A stretch of DNA of 38,062 nucleotides. Source: Clostridiales bacterium CHKCI006. GTDB lineage: Bacteria; Bacillota_I; Bacilli_A; Erysipelotrichales; Coprobacillaceae. The position numbers and the translations under genes were made by a program. The notes beneath the pieces are model-generated. The model was not told the origin of the DNA and made no database searches. It saw nothing but the letters and a program-made list of their open reading frames with translations. Location: positions 1 to 38,062 of the forward strand of contig FCNA01000058.1 of the NCBI GenBank assembly GCA_900018345.1. The letters run 5' to 3'. Below are positions 31,126-38,062 of this stretch, piece after piece (within the stretch, counting starts at the first letter, position 1; each line of letters begins with the position of its first letter).

Positions 31126-34100
31126 TTAAATAGACTGGAATGGTTCTTTAAGACCAAGATCCTTATATTTTTCATAGATGGTTAGGATAGTTTGCAGCGT
31201 TCTACTGAACAATTCATCGTTCTGCATGATGTCATAAACATCCAGCAGATAAGTATAAAGCTCTATTTCTTTACGGACATAGGGGAGGATCTCTTCGTTA
31301 TTGGCGCAAAGCTGAATAGCGTCCAGGAGTAGCTTTTCAGCTAGATCATCCTGATGACATTCCAAAAGAATATTGGCGCTGGGCCGGTAGATGTCATCGA
31401 TGAGATCAAGATCATTTTCACAGATTGAAAAGCCGGTATCAAAGGCCGAATGAATATAATGGTCAACTTTGTCAATATCTGCTTCGACATAAGTATAATA
31501 CCAGGCTTCAGTTAGCGCATAGGAATAGCCTAAGATGGTGTGCTGCTGATGAGACTGTGCAATGATCTTTTTGACTTTATCCAGTAAATAGCGGATGTAG
31601 CGCTTATGTTTAGGTCGGGAACGAATGAATATGTTGGCTTTGCAACGCAGGTATTCTGCCAGGACAAGCTTTCCATCGGAATGCGTTGATTTTTTCATGT
31701 GTCTGATGGCTCTATCTAAATGTTTGTCCATAAGTGCACGCCGTTTTTTCTCTTCGGCTGTGTAAGCATCATAGGCGCCATCTAATAGGTTATCATAATA
31801 GCTGACCCAAAGGTATTCATAAAGTCCCTTGATATGTTCGTCGTTTGTTTTCTGGATCATTGGTTCGGCCTTTTTGATCCATGTATAGGCCAGATCTAGT
31901 TGTTGCTTTTCTTCATAGGTTTCTGAAATCATGTCGTAGAGCTTAACCATTGCTTGAGCACTTAAATGACCTGGCTGATTGACCAGCCAGATGGCATTCG
32001 TTAATAGATCGTCTTCCCGATGGCGCGGCAAAGCAAGCGTGACTTCATAAAGCAATGCATGAAATGGTTCTTTGTCGGTGAGAGATGGTTCCTGGCGGGC
32101 ACTCTGCAGAAAGGCTTCGCACAAGTTGAATAGAGATTGTGGGTCCTGTCTTAAATGTTCTTTTAATGCAAGCAGGATATTCATCGTTTTTTTCTCAAAA
32201 GAATCAGTCAGTGGCCAACTGCAAATGGCTGCAATGATGACGGGATGCATCCGGATGTGGTAGTTATGAATAGTGATCCAACCTTCCATGACTAAGTCAT
32301 TGAAGCAATCTTTTGTTCTTAAGCCGTAAAGGTCACTAAAAAGGTGGACATCGATTCCCAATGTCCCAAAATAGGCAATGCTTTTGAGGAGGTCCTGTTG
32401 ATTGAAATGTTCTTTGGAGAGAAAAAAGAGTCGATTGATGATATTTTGAATTGAATCATTATGGGCAATCCAATCCTTTGTATAAGTGATTTTTTCAGGC
32501 GCCATCTGCATTAGGCCGTTTTCTTTGAGCAGTTTGGAAGCTTCTTCAATCGTGAGATAACTATGTGCGATTTGTTTGGCAATTAATTCTAAAACGAGAG
32601 TATGCCCCTGGACATGATCGATCATGTTGTCTACATAAGTGTATTCATTAATGTCAATGGTTCTTCTCAGATTGTTTTCAAATAAGGCATACAGCGCCTC
32701 TTGACTGGCGATGGCCTCAATATGTAACACAGGAAAATGATCTTTCTCAAAAGCGTTACGAGTAATAAGCAGGATCTTCCAGTTTAAAGCAAGCAGCTCT
32801 TTCAGGCCGGTTTGTCCTTTGATTGCTTCATAGTTATCAATCACAAGGACCACACGCTGATTGTGGGTCAATTCACGTGCAATCGCTAATTTACGCAAAA
32901 AATAATCATCTGGATCTTCATTCCGGTTTTGACTGATGGCATTGATATGAAATTGCTGGTCATCTGTTAAGGTGACCTTAAGCGAATGATGAAACTGAAG
33001 GCATAGGATCGTATCGAACTGGCTGGCATGTTCAGCCAGATAACTCTGCACGAGTGCTGTTTTGCCTATGCCACCCATGCCTGTCACGACCAGCAGAGGA
33101 TCTGCAGGCTTTTGCATCCAATGATCCAAAGCGGCGAGTTCCTGTTCTCTGCCCACCATATAAGGGTAGTAAAAAGAGTGCGTTGTGTGGATATAGGGAA
33201 TGGTTGTATCTGCCAGTTTTTCAATTGTTTCCAGTTTCAGGATGACTTGGGTCATATCCTGATAACGATCCAAATGATAGCTGGCAAGGGTATGATGAAA
33301 GAAATCTGTCAGTTCATCATACATCTTATCCTGAAATGTTTTGGAGGCATACTTGGTGTTCTGGTAGGCGTATTGCGCATCCATCGCGGCATCCATTGCC
33401 GTAGGGGCTCTACCAAAAAGAAGATAGAATAGAATTGCTCCGATCGAATAGACATCGGTCTTCTTACTGATCCTTTTCAGATTCCCCATCTGCAGTTCTA
33501 ATGCAGAAAATCCACGCGTATAGGCTATTTTATACTGATTGATCGTATCGTTCTGAAAAGCCGACAGGGGAATCAGGGAGTCAAAATCGAAAAGCTGCAC
33601 GATTTCAGTGGTGCCTGTTAAGGTAAAGATATTTTCGGGTTTTAAATCCAAGTATAAATAGCCTTCCTCATGGATCCTGGCGATGACTTTGGCAGTGCTT
33701 TTGACAATGCTGACACAGTCCTTTAAAGAGGCAAATTGCTGGTAGGAGAGGGTCTCTCCTTCCTGATAGGTGGTCACTACATAGAGCGTATTGTTTAATT
33801 CATGGATATCGACCGTATTCGAGGTATAATTGGTCAGACCGCTGACACTGAATAGATGATTTCCTAAATCAAAAGCCTGCGCCATTTGTTGTTTATATGC
33901 TTCAAATTGGGCACGATCGGATGTGCTGGGAACCAAGGTGTTATCACTTCTACGTAGAATGGTCAAGGCAAAAGGATAACATTCCTTGATGCGCACCAGC
34001 TTTTGATTGCCCGAATTATTTTGGTAGGAAGCGTCATAGACAATACAGGTCGCCCCACGGGATAATTCCTTCTGGATCGTGTATTCACAGATTCCCTGGG

Positions 34101-34155
34101 AGGCATTGTAAAAAGGGAGTATTGTCTTATTTTTTAAAGCTTTCCTTGTATCCAT
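31126..34155 (-). CDS. Ser/Thr protein kinase fused to a STAND NTPase and helical repeats
   Basis: 1009 aa, cytoplasmic. Residues 20-310 are a eukaryotic-type kinase: glycine-rich LSRGATCIVYDA, Lys57 in RIKE, catalytic loop LDLKPENIF with D170, and DFD (190-192) where most have DFG, then TRGFSALELQ and DVYSIGAILFYLLFG. Residues 334-600 are a STAND NTPase: VGREQEL, P-loop GMGGIGKT (359-366), Walker B VVLVIDN (435-441), sensor LLITRN. The remaining 400 residues are helical, with TPR-like periodicity, a usual ligand-binding end. In other STAND proteins, a ligand sensed by the end drives ATP-dependent assembly that switches on the N-terminal effector; here the effector would be the kinase. AAGGAAG precedes the ATG. 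It follows the 413-aa gene after 43 nt. The kinase target is not known. Confidence 0.85.
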   Translation of the reverse strand: MDTRKALKNKTILPFYNASQGICEYTIQKELSRGATCIVYDASYQNNSGNQKLVRIKECYPFALTILRRSDNTLVPSTSDRAQFEAYKQQMAQAFDLGNHLFSVSGLTNYTSNTVDIHELNNTLYVVTTYQEGETLSYQQFASLKDCVSIVKSTAKVIARIHEEGYLYLDLKPENIFTLTGTTEIVQLFDFDSLIPLSAFQNDTINQYKIAYTRGFSALELQMGNLKRISKKTDVYSIGAILFYLLFGRAPTAMDAAMDAQYAYQNTKYASKTFQDKMYDELTDFFHHTLASYHLDRYQDMTQVILKLETIEKLADTTIPYIHTTHSFYYPYMVGREQELAALDHWMQKPADPLLVVTGMGGIGKTALVQSYLAEHASQFDTILCLQFHHSLKVTLTDDQQFHINAISQNRNEDPDDYFLRKLAIARELTHNQRVVLVIDNYEAIKGQTGLKELLALNWKILLITRNAFEKDHFPVLHIEAIASQEALYALFENNLRRTIDINEYTYVDNMIDHVQGHTLVLELIAKQIAHSYLTIEEASKLLKENGLMQMAPEKITYTKDWIAHNDSIQNIINRLFFLSKEHFNQQDLLKSIAYFGTLGIDVHLFSDLYGLRTKDCFNDLVMEGWITIHNYHIRMHPVIIAAICSWPLTDSFEKKTMNILLALKEHLRQDPQSLFNLCEAFLQSARQEPSLTDKEPFHALLYEVTLALPRHREDDLLTNAIWLVNQPGHLSAQAMVKLYDMISETYEEKQQLDLAYTWIKKAEPMIQKTNDEHIKGLYEYLWVSYYDNLLDGAYDAYTAEEKKRRALMDKHLDRAIRHMKKSTHSDGKLVLAEYLRCKANIFIRSRPKHKRYIRYLLDKVKKIIAQSHQQHTILGYSYALTEAWYYTYVEADIDKVDHYIHSAFDTGFSICENDLDLIDDIYRPSANILLECHQDDLAEKLLLDAIQLCANNEEILPYVRKEIELYTYLLDVYDIMQNDELFSRTLQTILTIYEKYKDLGLKEPFQSI

Positions 34156-34198
34156 TGCATCACTTCCTTATCTTTTGAGACCATTGTACACGACTTGT

Positions 34199-35440
34199 TT
34201 ACGCTTCTGGTTTTTCAGATGCATCAGCCAAAGGATAAAGCAAGTTTTGGTTGTGTACATAAAGTTCCTTCATAAAATAGCGGAATGTATCTAAAGGATA
34301 ATCATCCTGCATGGCATAAAGGAAGATCCAATCATAGGGATTTCCTGCATAGAGGGCAGGGTAGCCGGCCTCAACAAGATAATGATTCATTTCATAATAA
34401 CATCTTTGACAATCTTCAGCGTTGGTGATGATCGTCGCATCTCGATTCTTTAAACACCATTTTGTCCAGTAAACATAAAAAGCAAGCAGGATCATTGTTT
34501 TGCGGACAAGTTCATTGGATTTATGCGCTCCTCGTAAGATATGTTCCAGACCCTGGCGGTCCGGAAAGCAGTCTTCCGCCAGTGGATGAAGCAGGGCATT
34601 GTTTTTCAAAATTGGTTTGAGTGAACGATCCTGAAAAGCAAATAAAGGGGAATGATCATCATCAAATTCATAGAATCCCAATATCTGCATGTAAATGTCC
34701 CAGGTGGAAAGCTTCTTTGCCTCTTTGGGTTTATCCTGTGCAAACAGAATTTCTCTTTCTTTGTTGGCTAAGCCCTGTGGACCTTGGATCGTATCCCAAA
34801 GATGGTGGATGGTACGGTAAGCCGTTGCGTTATTATAGCCAAACTGATCCAGGTTATCGATAAAGAAAGCAATCAGCTCTTCACTGGACTGAAAACGATC
34901 AATTTCCTTTGTGATCGTTTGGGTAAACAAGACATCCCCCTTGAGATTCAGGGGCTGTTGATCAGGCTTAGGCACTTGGTGGATGATATCCATCGCCTCG
35001 TTATAACTTAGATGATGCTTGATAGCATAGTAGAAGACGGCTTCTTCGATCATGTGGCAATCAAAGCCTCTTTGCAGGCAGACTTTCTGGCAGAATGCTT
35101 CACTTTCCTGTACATCTAGTTCAAAAGCAAAACAGAGCTGAAAAATGGTTCTGCGATCCTTTTGACGATCCTTGATCCGAACCTGGTCTGTAAACCACTT
35201 TTTCATATTCCGCGGATACTCCTGGATGCCTGCCTGATCAAATTTGGATTTGATGAAGGCTACTTTGGCTTTAACGTCCGTAATATCGCCTTTGTAGCCT
35301 TTGTCAACGATAAAAGCATCCAATGCTTCACCAAATTCACGAAAAGAGGCCATTACTGCCATTAACTCTTCAGTATAGTTGTCATCTTCCGGTGATATTG
35401 TCTCGATGATGTGATCTAATTGTTCTGTGTATGTTCCCAT
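34199..35440 (-). CDS. Uncharacterised 413-aa partner of the kinase-STAND protein
   Basis: No recognised family and no membrane segments or signal peptide. Residues 1-75 are acidic and helical. PRNMKKWF (76-83) and RRTIFQLCFAFELDVQESEAFC (96-117) look like helix-turn-helix-like helices, followed by LQRGFDCH (122-129) and AVFYYAIKHHLSYNEAMDII. The second half is helical, with EAGYPALYAGNPYDWIFLYAMQDDYPLDTFRYFM near the end. Pattern memory suggests that proteins with this RxxIFxLCF...RGFDCH signature accompany kinases of the same kind in gut Firmicutes, but I could not search. It starts the two-gene unit and may be its sensor, adaptor or kinase target. Probable ribosome site AGGAG 10 nt before the ATG. 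Confidence 0.75.
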   Translation of the reverse strand: MGTYTEQLDHIIETISPEDDNYTEELMAVMASFREFGEALDAFIVDKGYKGDITDVKAKVAFIKSKFDQAGIQEYPRNMKKWFTDQVRIKDRQKDRRTIFQLCFAFELDVQESEAFCQKVCLQRGFDCHMIEEAVFYYAIKHHLSYNEAMDIIHQVPKPDQQPLNLKGDVLFTQTITKEIDRFQSSEELIAFFIDNLDQFGYNNATAYRTIHHLWDTIQGPQGLANKEREILFAQDKPKEAKKLSTWDIYMQILGFYEFDDDHSPLFAFQDRSLKPILKNNALLHPLAEDCFPDRQGLEHILRGAHKSNELVRKTMILLAFYVYWTKWCLKNRDATIITNAEDCQRCYYEMNHYLVEAGYPALYAGNPYDWIFLYAMQDDYPLDTFRYFMKELYVHNQNLLYPLADASEKPEA

Positions 35441-35833
35441 TGTGTCATGCTCCTATCGTTCATTCAATTTGGATAATTATTTTGATTCATTAAATAGCTG
35501 ATCCTGTCTGGTTGAAATCATTTTTCAAATAGTGAATAATGGTATTCTCTAAATAAAAATGTAACATTTATTTTGATAAATTTCAATTTAATCATCGCTT
35601 TAACTTGTTGATTTTTGTATATAGCGTATTATCGAACAAAATCCGAGAAGCGTAATAGATGAAAACCCCCTTTAGTTAATTTAGAAGAGGGTCTTTGATC
35701 ATTGTTTACCTTTTATTTTCTATTTTTTTATTTAGAGCTGCGGATTCATTATAGAATGATAACTTAAAATGAAAATTGTATTTTTAATGCTATCTGATAC
35801 TGTACTGAAATAGAAAAGCTAAGCAGGAATCAT
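35441..35833. other. AT-rich intergenic region before the kinase operon
   Basis: No gene seen in 393 nt. It holds TTGAAA-TCATT-TTTCAA (35512-35528), a 6-bp inverted repeat upstream of the 413-aa gene, and the likely hydrolase terminator. No clean -35/-10 pair could be fixed for the kinase operon. Confidence 0.6.
35661..35692 (-). terminator. Possible terminator of the hydrolase gene
   Basis: Minus strand ACCCTCTT and AAGGGGGT pair with one mismatch around a 12-nt loop, then TTTTC. It is weak and about 140 nt past the stop codon. Confidence 0.4.
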
Positions 35834-36460
35834 TTAAACTTTTTGATATGCGTGGAAGTGATTTTGAATGATATCAGCGAGTTTTGGTGGATTGTCAGTA
35901 TTAACGGTATGGCCAGCATCAGGAACAAGAATTGTTTTGCTGTTAGAGATTGCGTTGCTTAAAGGAATTAGTGATTTGCGATTCGATTTATCCTTTTCAC
36001 CGCATAGGAGTAGGGTTTCACATTGAATAGCTTGTGTATGGGCTAATATATCGAGATTTTGCATTGATTTCATTAGGGTAATGAAGCTGTTTTTGTCTGT
36101 CCCAATCTCAGTGAAGGACTTTTCAGGCATCAAAAGGAAAAGAATACCCTGTAGCCGGAATAAGAACTGAGGAACACGGTGGGGGATTCCAATCAAGATC
36201 AATGATTGGACTTTGTCAGGGTGACTTTTCGCATAATCTAGGGCAAGCAAACCACCCAGGGATAGACCGCATAGTTCCAGTGGATCTTCAAATTGATCGA
36301 GATACGTACTAAATGCCTCTAACAGGTTCGTATAATCACAAGTCTTGTCTTTTAGTAACTGAAAAAGGTCCGGTGTTTCAACATCTCTGCCAAGCAATGT
36401 TTTAACATTGTCCCAAGATGAAGCATCCTGGCCTAAACCGTGAATGAGAATACATGTCAT
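35834..36460 (-). CDS. Alpha/beta hydrolase
   Basis: 208 aa. The oxyanion strand is LIHGLGQDASSWD, the nucleophile elbow CGLSLGG with the active Ser, and the active His is in VPDAGHTVNTDNP. TLLLCGEKDKS contains the region of the acid residue. It belongs to the broad ABH/MenH-like group and the substrate is unknown. The ATG at 36460 is preferred, as it begins the conserved strand (MTCILIHG) and AAGGAG lies 9 nt before it; two ATGs upstream are also possible. Confidence 0.84.
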   Translation of the reverse strand: MTCILIHGLGQDASSWDNVKTLLGRDVETPDLFQLLKDKTCDYTNLLEAFSTYLDQFEDPLELCGLSLGGLLALDYAKSHPDKVQSLILIGIPHRVPQFLFRLQGILFLLMPEKSFTEIGTDKNSFITLMKSMQNLDILAHTQAIQCETLLLCGEKDKSNRKSLIPLSNAISNSKTILVPDAGHTVNTDNPPKLADIIQNHFHAYQKV

Positions 36461-36569
36461 GAAAATCATCTCCTTTAGCACAATTATACTTTAATTCATC
36501 TTTGCATTCAATCAATGCGTATAGAACAGGAACCGATTCCTATCAGTTAGCGCCAGGGATTTCATGTAT

Positions 36570-36750
36570 TCATTGCGAAGTATTATCTGATTCGTTTACG
36601 TTGACACTATTTATAGTTTCTCTATTTTTGAATCTGTATTTTCCCTTTCCATAACCAGATACAGGCTCAATCTTATCCGCTTGCATGAATTTTGAAATCA
36701 ATTGAGATGCACTAGATTGTTTTAAATCAGAGGCTACTGAATACGGCGGA
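36570..36750 (-). pseudogene. 3' end of a broken gene with a winged-helix end
   Basis: Minus-strand frame ending in TGA at 36570. It reads YSVASDLKQSSASQLISKFM, continues with an EPVSGYGKGKYRFK-type stretch and ends NTSQ. This is a typical C-terminal winged helix (…SASQLISKF…) such as ends many ATPases and regulators. Nothing of the same frame is convincing beyond the IS-like repeats at 36752, so the gene was probably cut by the IS insertion or a deletion. The parent family was not recognised. Confidence 0.5.
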
Positions 36751-36751
36751 G

Positions 36752-36833
36752 TTTTTGAGCCACTTTCGTCGGACTTTTTTGCGCCAGTAATTTACGTCAA
36801 AATCAACTGGTCAAGTCGCTCAAAATTGCGCCA
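36752..36833. repeat. Terminal-type repeats of the IS21-like element
   Basis: The motif TTGMGCCA occurs three times: TTGAGCCA ending at 36762, TTGCGCCA ending at 36786 and TTGCGCCA ending at 36833, that is 24 and 47 nt apart. IS21-family ends carry several such direct repeats for transposase binding. The outer edge is probably near 36745-36750. Confidence 0.6.
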
Positions 36834-36854
36834 CTATGTTTATTTAATTTTGAA

Positions 36855-36892
36855 GGTGTTACCTTTAAAAAATCCTGTTTAAAGATAACACC
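36855..36892. terminator. Hairpin after the istB remnant
   Basis: GGTGTTACCTTTAAA pairs with TTTAAAGATAACACC at 14 of 15 positions around an 8-nt loop. It lies just past the istB stop inside the element and may serve as its terminator. Confidence 0.55.
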
Positions 36893-36900
36893 TATGTTTA

Positions 36901-37137
36901 TTAGAGTCCTCTTCTAGATGGTCCGGATATTTTTAGTTTATAAGCTGAGGGTAGGATTCGATCCAGTATGGAATCTGCCAGAATATTACCTCCTAATTGT
37001 ACGTGCCACTCTTTTGGCTCTAGTTGAGTGGAAATGATAGTCGTCTTGATTCCATTTCTTAATTCCATGATCTTAAAGATATCATTAGCCTCATTCGTAC
37101 TTAGTTTCCGGTTTAAAAAGTCATCAATTACTAACAC
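36901..37137 (-). pseudogene. istB: istB remnant, C-terminal half
   Basis: 78 codons that begin LVIDDFLNRKLSTNEANDI, the Walker B region of the IstB ATPase, and continue through RNGIKTTIISTQLEPKEWH and LADSILDRILPSAYKLKISG, typical of the IstB end. It is in a different frame from the upstream istA-istB fusion. A missing single T near 37151 (RNYAKPEV expected, RNMQSLKC seen) explains the break. Confidence 0.85.
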
Positions 37138-37928
37138 TTCAGGCTTTGCATATTTCTAATTGCCTGATTTGAATCATTAAGTTCTAAACGTTCCAAGTTG
37201 CATTCTTCAAGTAATTCAAACATACGAACATAAAGCGTTTTATGTAAATGCTCACATGCCTTAGCAGCTAAGGCATTAGCTACAAAGGATTTACCGACTC
37301 CACAAGCGCCCATCAGAACGATATTTCGATGATTGAGAATATATTGATCATCACTGATCTGTTCTAGCACAGTTTTCATATCTTTAGTGACATAAGCAAA
37401 ACTATAGCCACTAAAGCTCAAGGAAGCTACAAATAGATAACCGTAAACAGTCGCTCCCGTATCTGGATCGTTCCAATGTAGGCGCTGACCAGCCCAATCC
37501 ACTTCTATGGATTCGCCGGCTTTTCGTTTCAGGATATCCTTGAATTGATGAACATTAAGATGGTCATTGAAGTGTTTTTTAAATTGCGTCAACTGGTAAC
37601 CTTTTTTCTTTTGCATACGACATTCAGTCATATATTCCTCCCATAGCAATTGCCTAGTGACACCTGGTTTAGCTAATTCCTTTGTCAGCAGCTCAAAATT
37701 GGGCAGGAAGAAATCTTGATTACGTCTACTGGAAACAGGGTCATTAAAGTGTTTGCTTAATATTTGGTCACTCAAATTTCTGACTTCGTCATAAGTCAAT
37801 CCTGCTTCATTAATCTGCTTGACGATCTTATTGACCGTGTTTCGTGCATATCCGGTTTTCTCTGCAACACCTCTATTGCTCACCCCCTTTGCTTTTAATT
37901 CTGCTATCTCTCTCATCTTCTTGTGCAT
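37131..37928 (-). pseudogene. istA: istA-istB fusion by internal deletion
   Basis: 265 codons. Residues 1-175 are the start of an IS21 transposase: REIAELKAKGVSNRGVAEKTGYARNTVNKIV (helix-turn-helix), then GESIEVDWAGQRLHW with the first Asp of the DDE site. At about residue 185 (AYVTKDMKT) the frame passes directly into IstB: NHRNIVLMGACGVGKSFVANALAAKAC, a Walker A P-loop. The rest of istA (other catalytic residues) and the start of istB are missing, so a deletion of about 1 kb joined them in frame. A frameshift follows near 37151. Confidence 0.85.
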
Positions 37929-38062
37929 ATAAAAGTGGTGCTAGTATAAAAATAGGGCCAGGTAAAATGGGAAAAGACATCTTGAACAAAACAGGAAAGA
38001 GAGGTATTCTTGATATAGTAACAGGATGTCCGGGATAAGATTGAACAAGAGAAGAGGTTATT

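Larger units (their letters stand above)
36745..38062 (-). mobile_element. Decayed IS21-family element, running past the window end
   Basis: One side is marked by the repeats at 36752-36833, and the transposase and helper genes read leftward from 37928 to 36901. The genes are fused by a deletion and frameshifted, so the element cannot move by itself. No copy of the end repeat was seen between 37929 and 38062, so the other end lies further right or is lost. That last stretch holds no gene I can support. Confidence 0.75.

Noticed and set aside
28289-35440. One large operon from the 413-aa gene to the zinc-ribbon gene
   Set aside because: Strong terminators at 31093-31122 and 29495-29525 split it into at least three transcripts.
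1-38062. CRISPR arrays, tRNA or rRNA genes
   Set aside because: No regularly spaced direct repeats, no tRNA-like cloverleaf and no rRNA sequence were noticed on either strand.

Overview
The window looks like chromosomal DNA of a moderate-GC Firmicute. SD-type ribosome sites (GGAGG), TTGAAN/TATAAT-type promoters, short hairpin-plus-T terminators, and vanG-type, BioY, LysR, MarR, WYL and zinc-ribbon families all fit this. The gene content suggests a gut Erysipelotrichia or Clostridia relative, but no rRNA or species marker is present, so the placement is an inference. UGA is a normal stop for most genes here.

Layout. (1) 1-3985, plus strand: the 3' end of a sensor kinase, then vanG-vanXY-vanT, a D-Ala-D-Ser type glycopeptide-resistance (or resistance-like) operon in which VanT is split into two overlapping ORFs. 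(2) 4030-4605: bioY on the minus strand. (3) 4794-8897: a MarR regulator and a heterodimeric ABC exporter with repeated candidate operators. (4) 9035-13638: a dense one-way run of small enzymes: four GNAT acetyltransferases, a DHFR-like/DUF3781-like fusion, an ACT protein, a flavin reductase-like protein and a DUF1349 protein. (5) 13796-16126, minus strand: Nim-like flavoprotein, cupin, MerR-like stub and LysR regulator. (6) 16190-18528: a YolD/Y-family polymerase pair divergent from a LexA-like self-cleaving repressor, sharing an inverted-repeat operator region.

(7) 18729-21122: an uncharacterised 328-aa protein, a cupin and an SDR pseudogene with four in-frame stops and no indel. (8) 21176-23847, minus strand: MarR, an internally duplicated DUF1538 membrane protein and a tandem PII-like protein, one translationally coupled unit. 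(9) 24023-28208: WYL regulator, GyrI-like protein, AlkD-like glycosylase, VOC protein and BrnQ transporter; two copies of one inverted repeat suggest a small regulon. (10) 28289-30967, minus strand: cell-envelope proteins that share a repeated domain.

(11) 31126-35440, minus strand: a two-gene unit of a 413-aa protein of unknown function and a 1009-aa Ser/Thr kinase-STAND NTPase fusion. This is the best candidate for an undescribed system. (12) 35834-38062: an alpha/beta hydrolase, a truncated winged-helix gene end and a decayed IS21-family element with an istA-istB fusion and a frameshift, running off the window.
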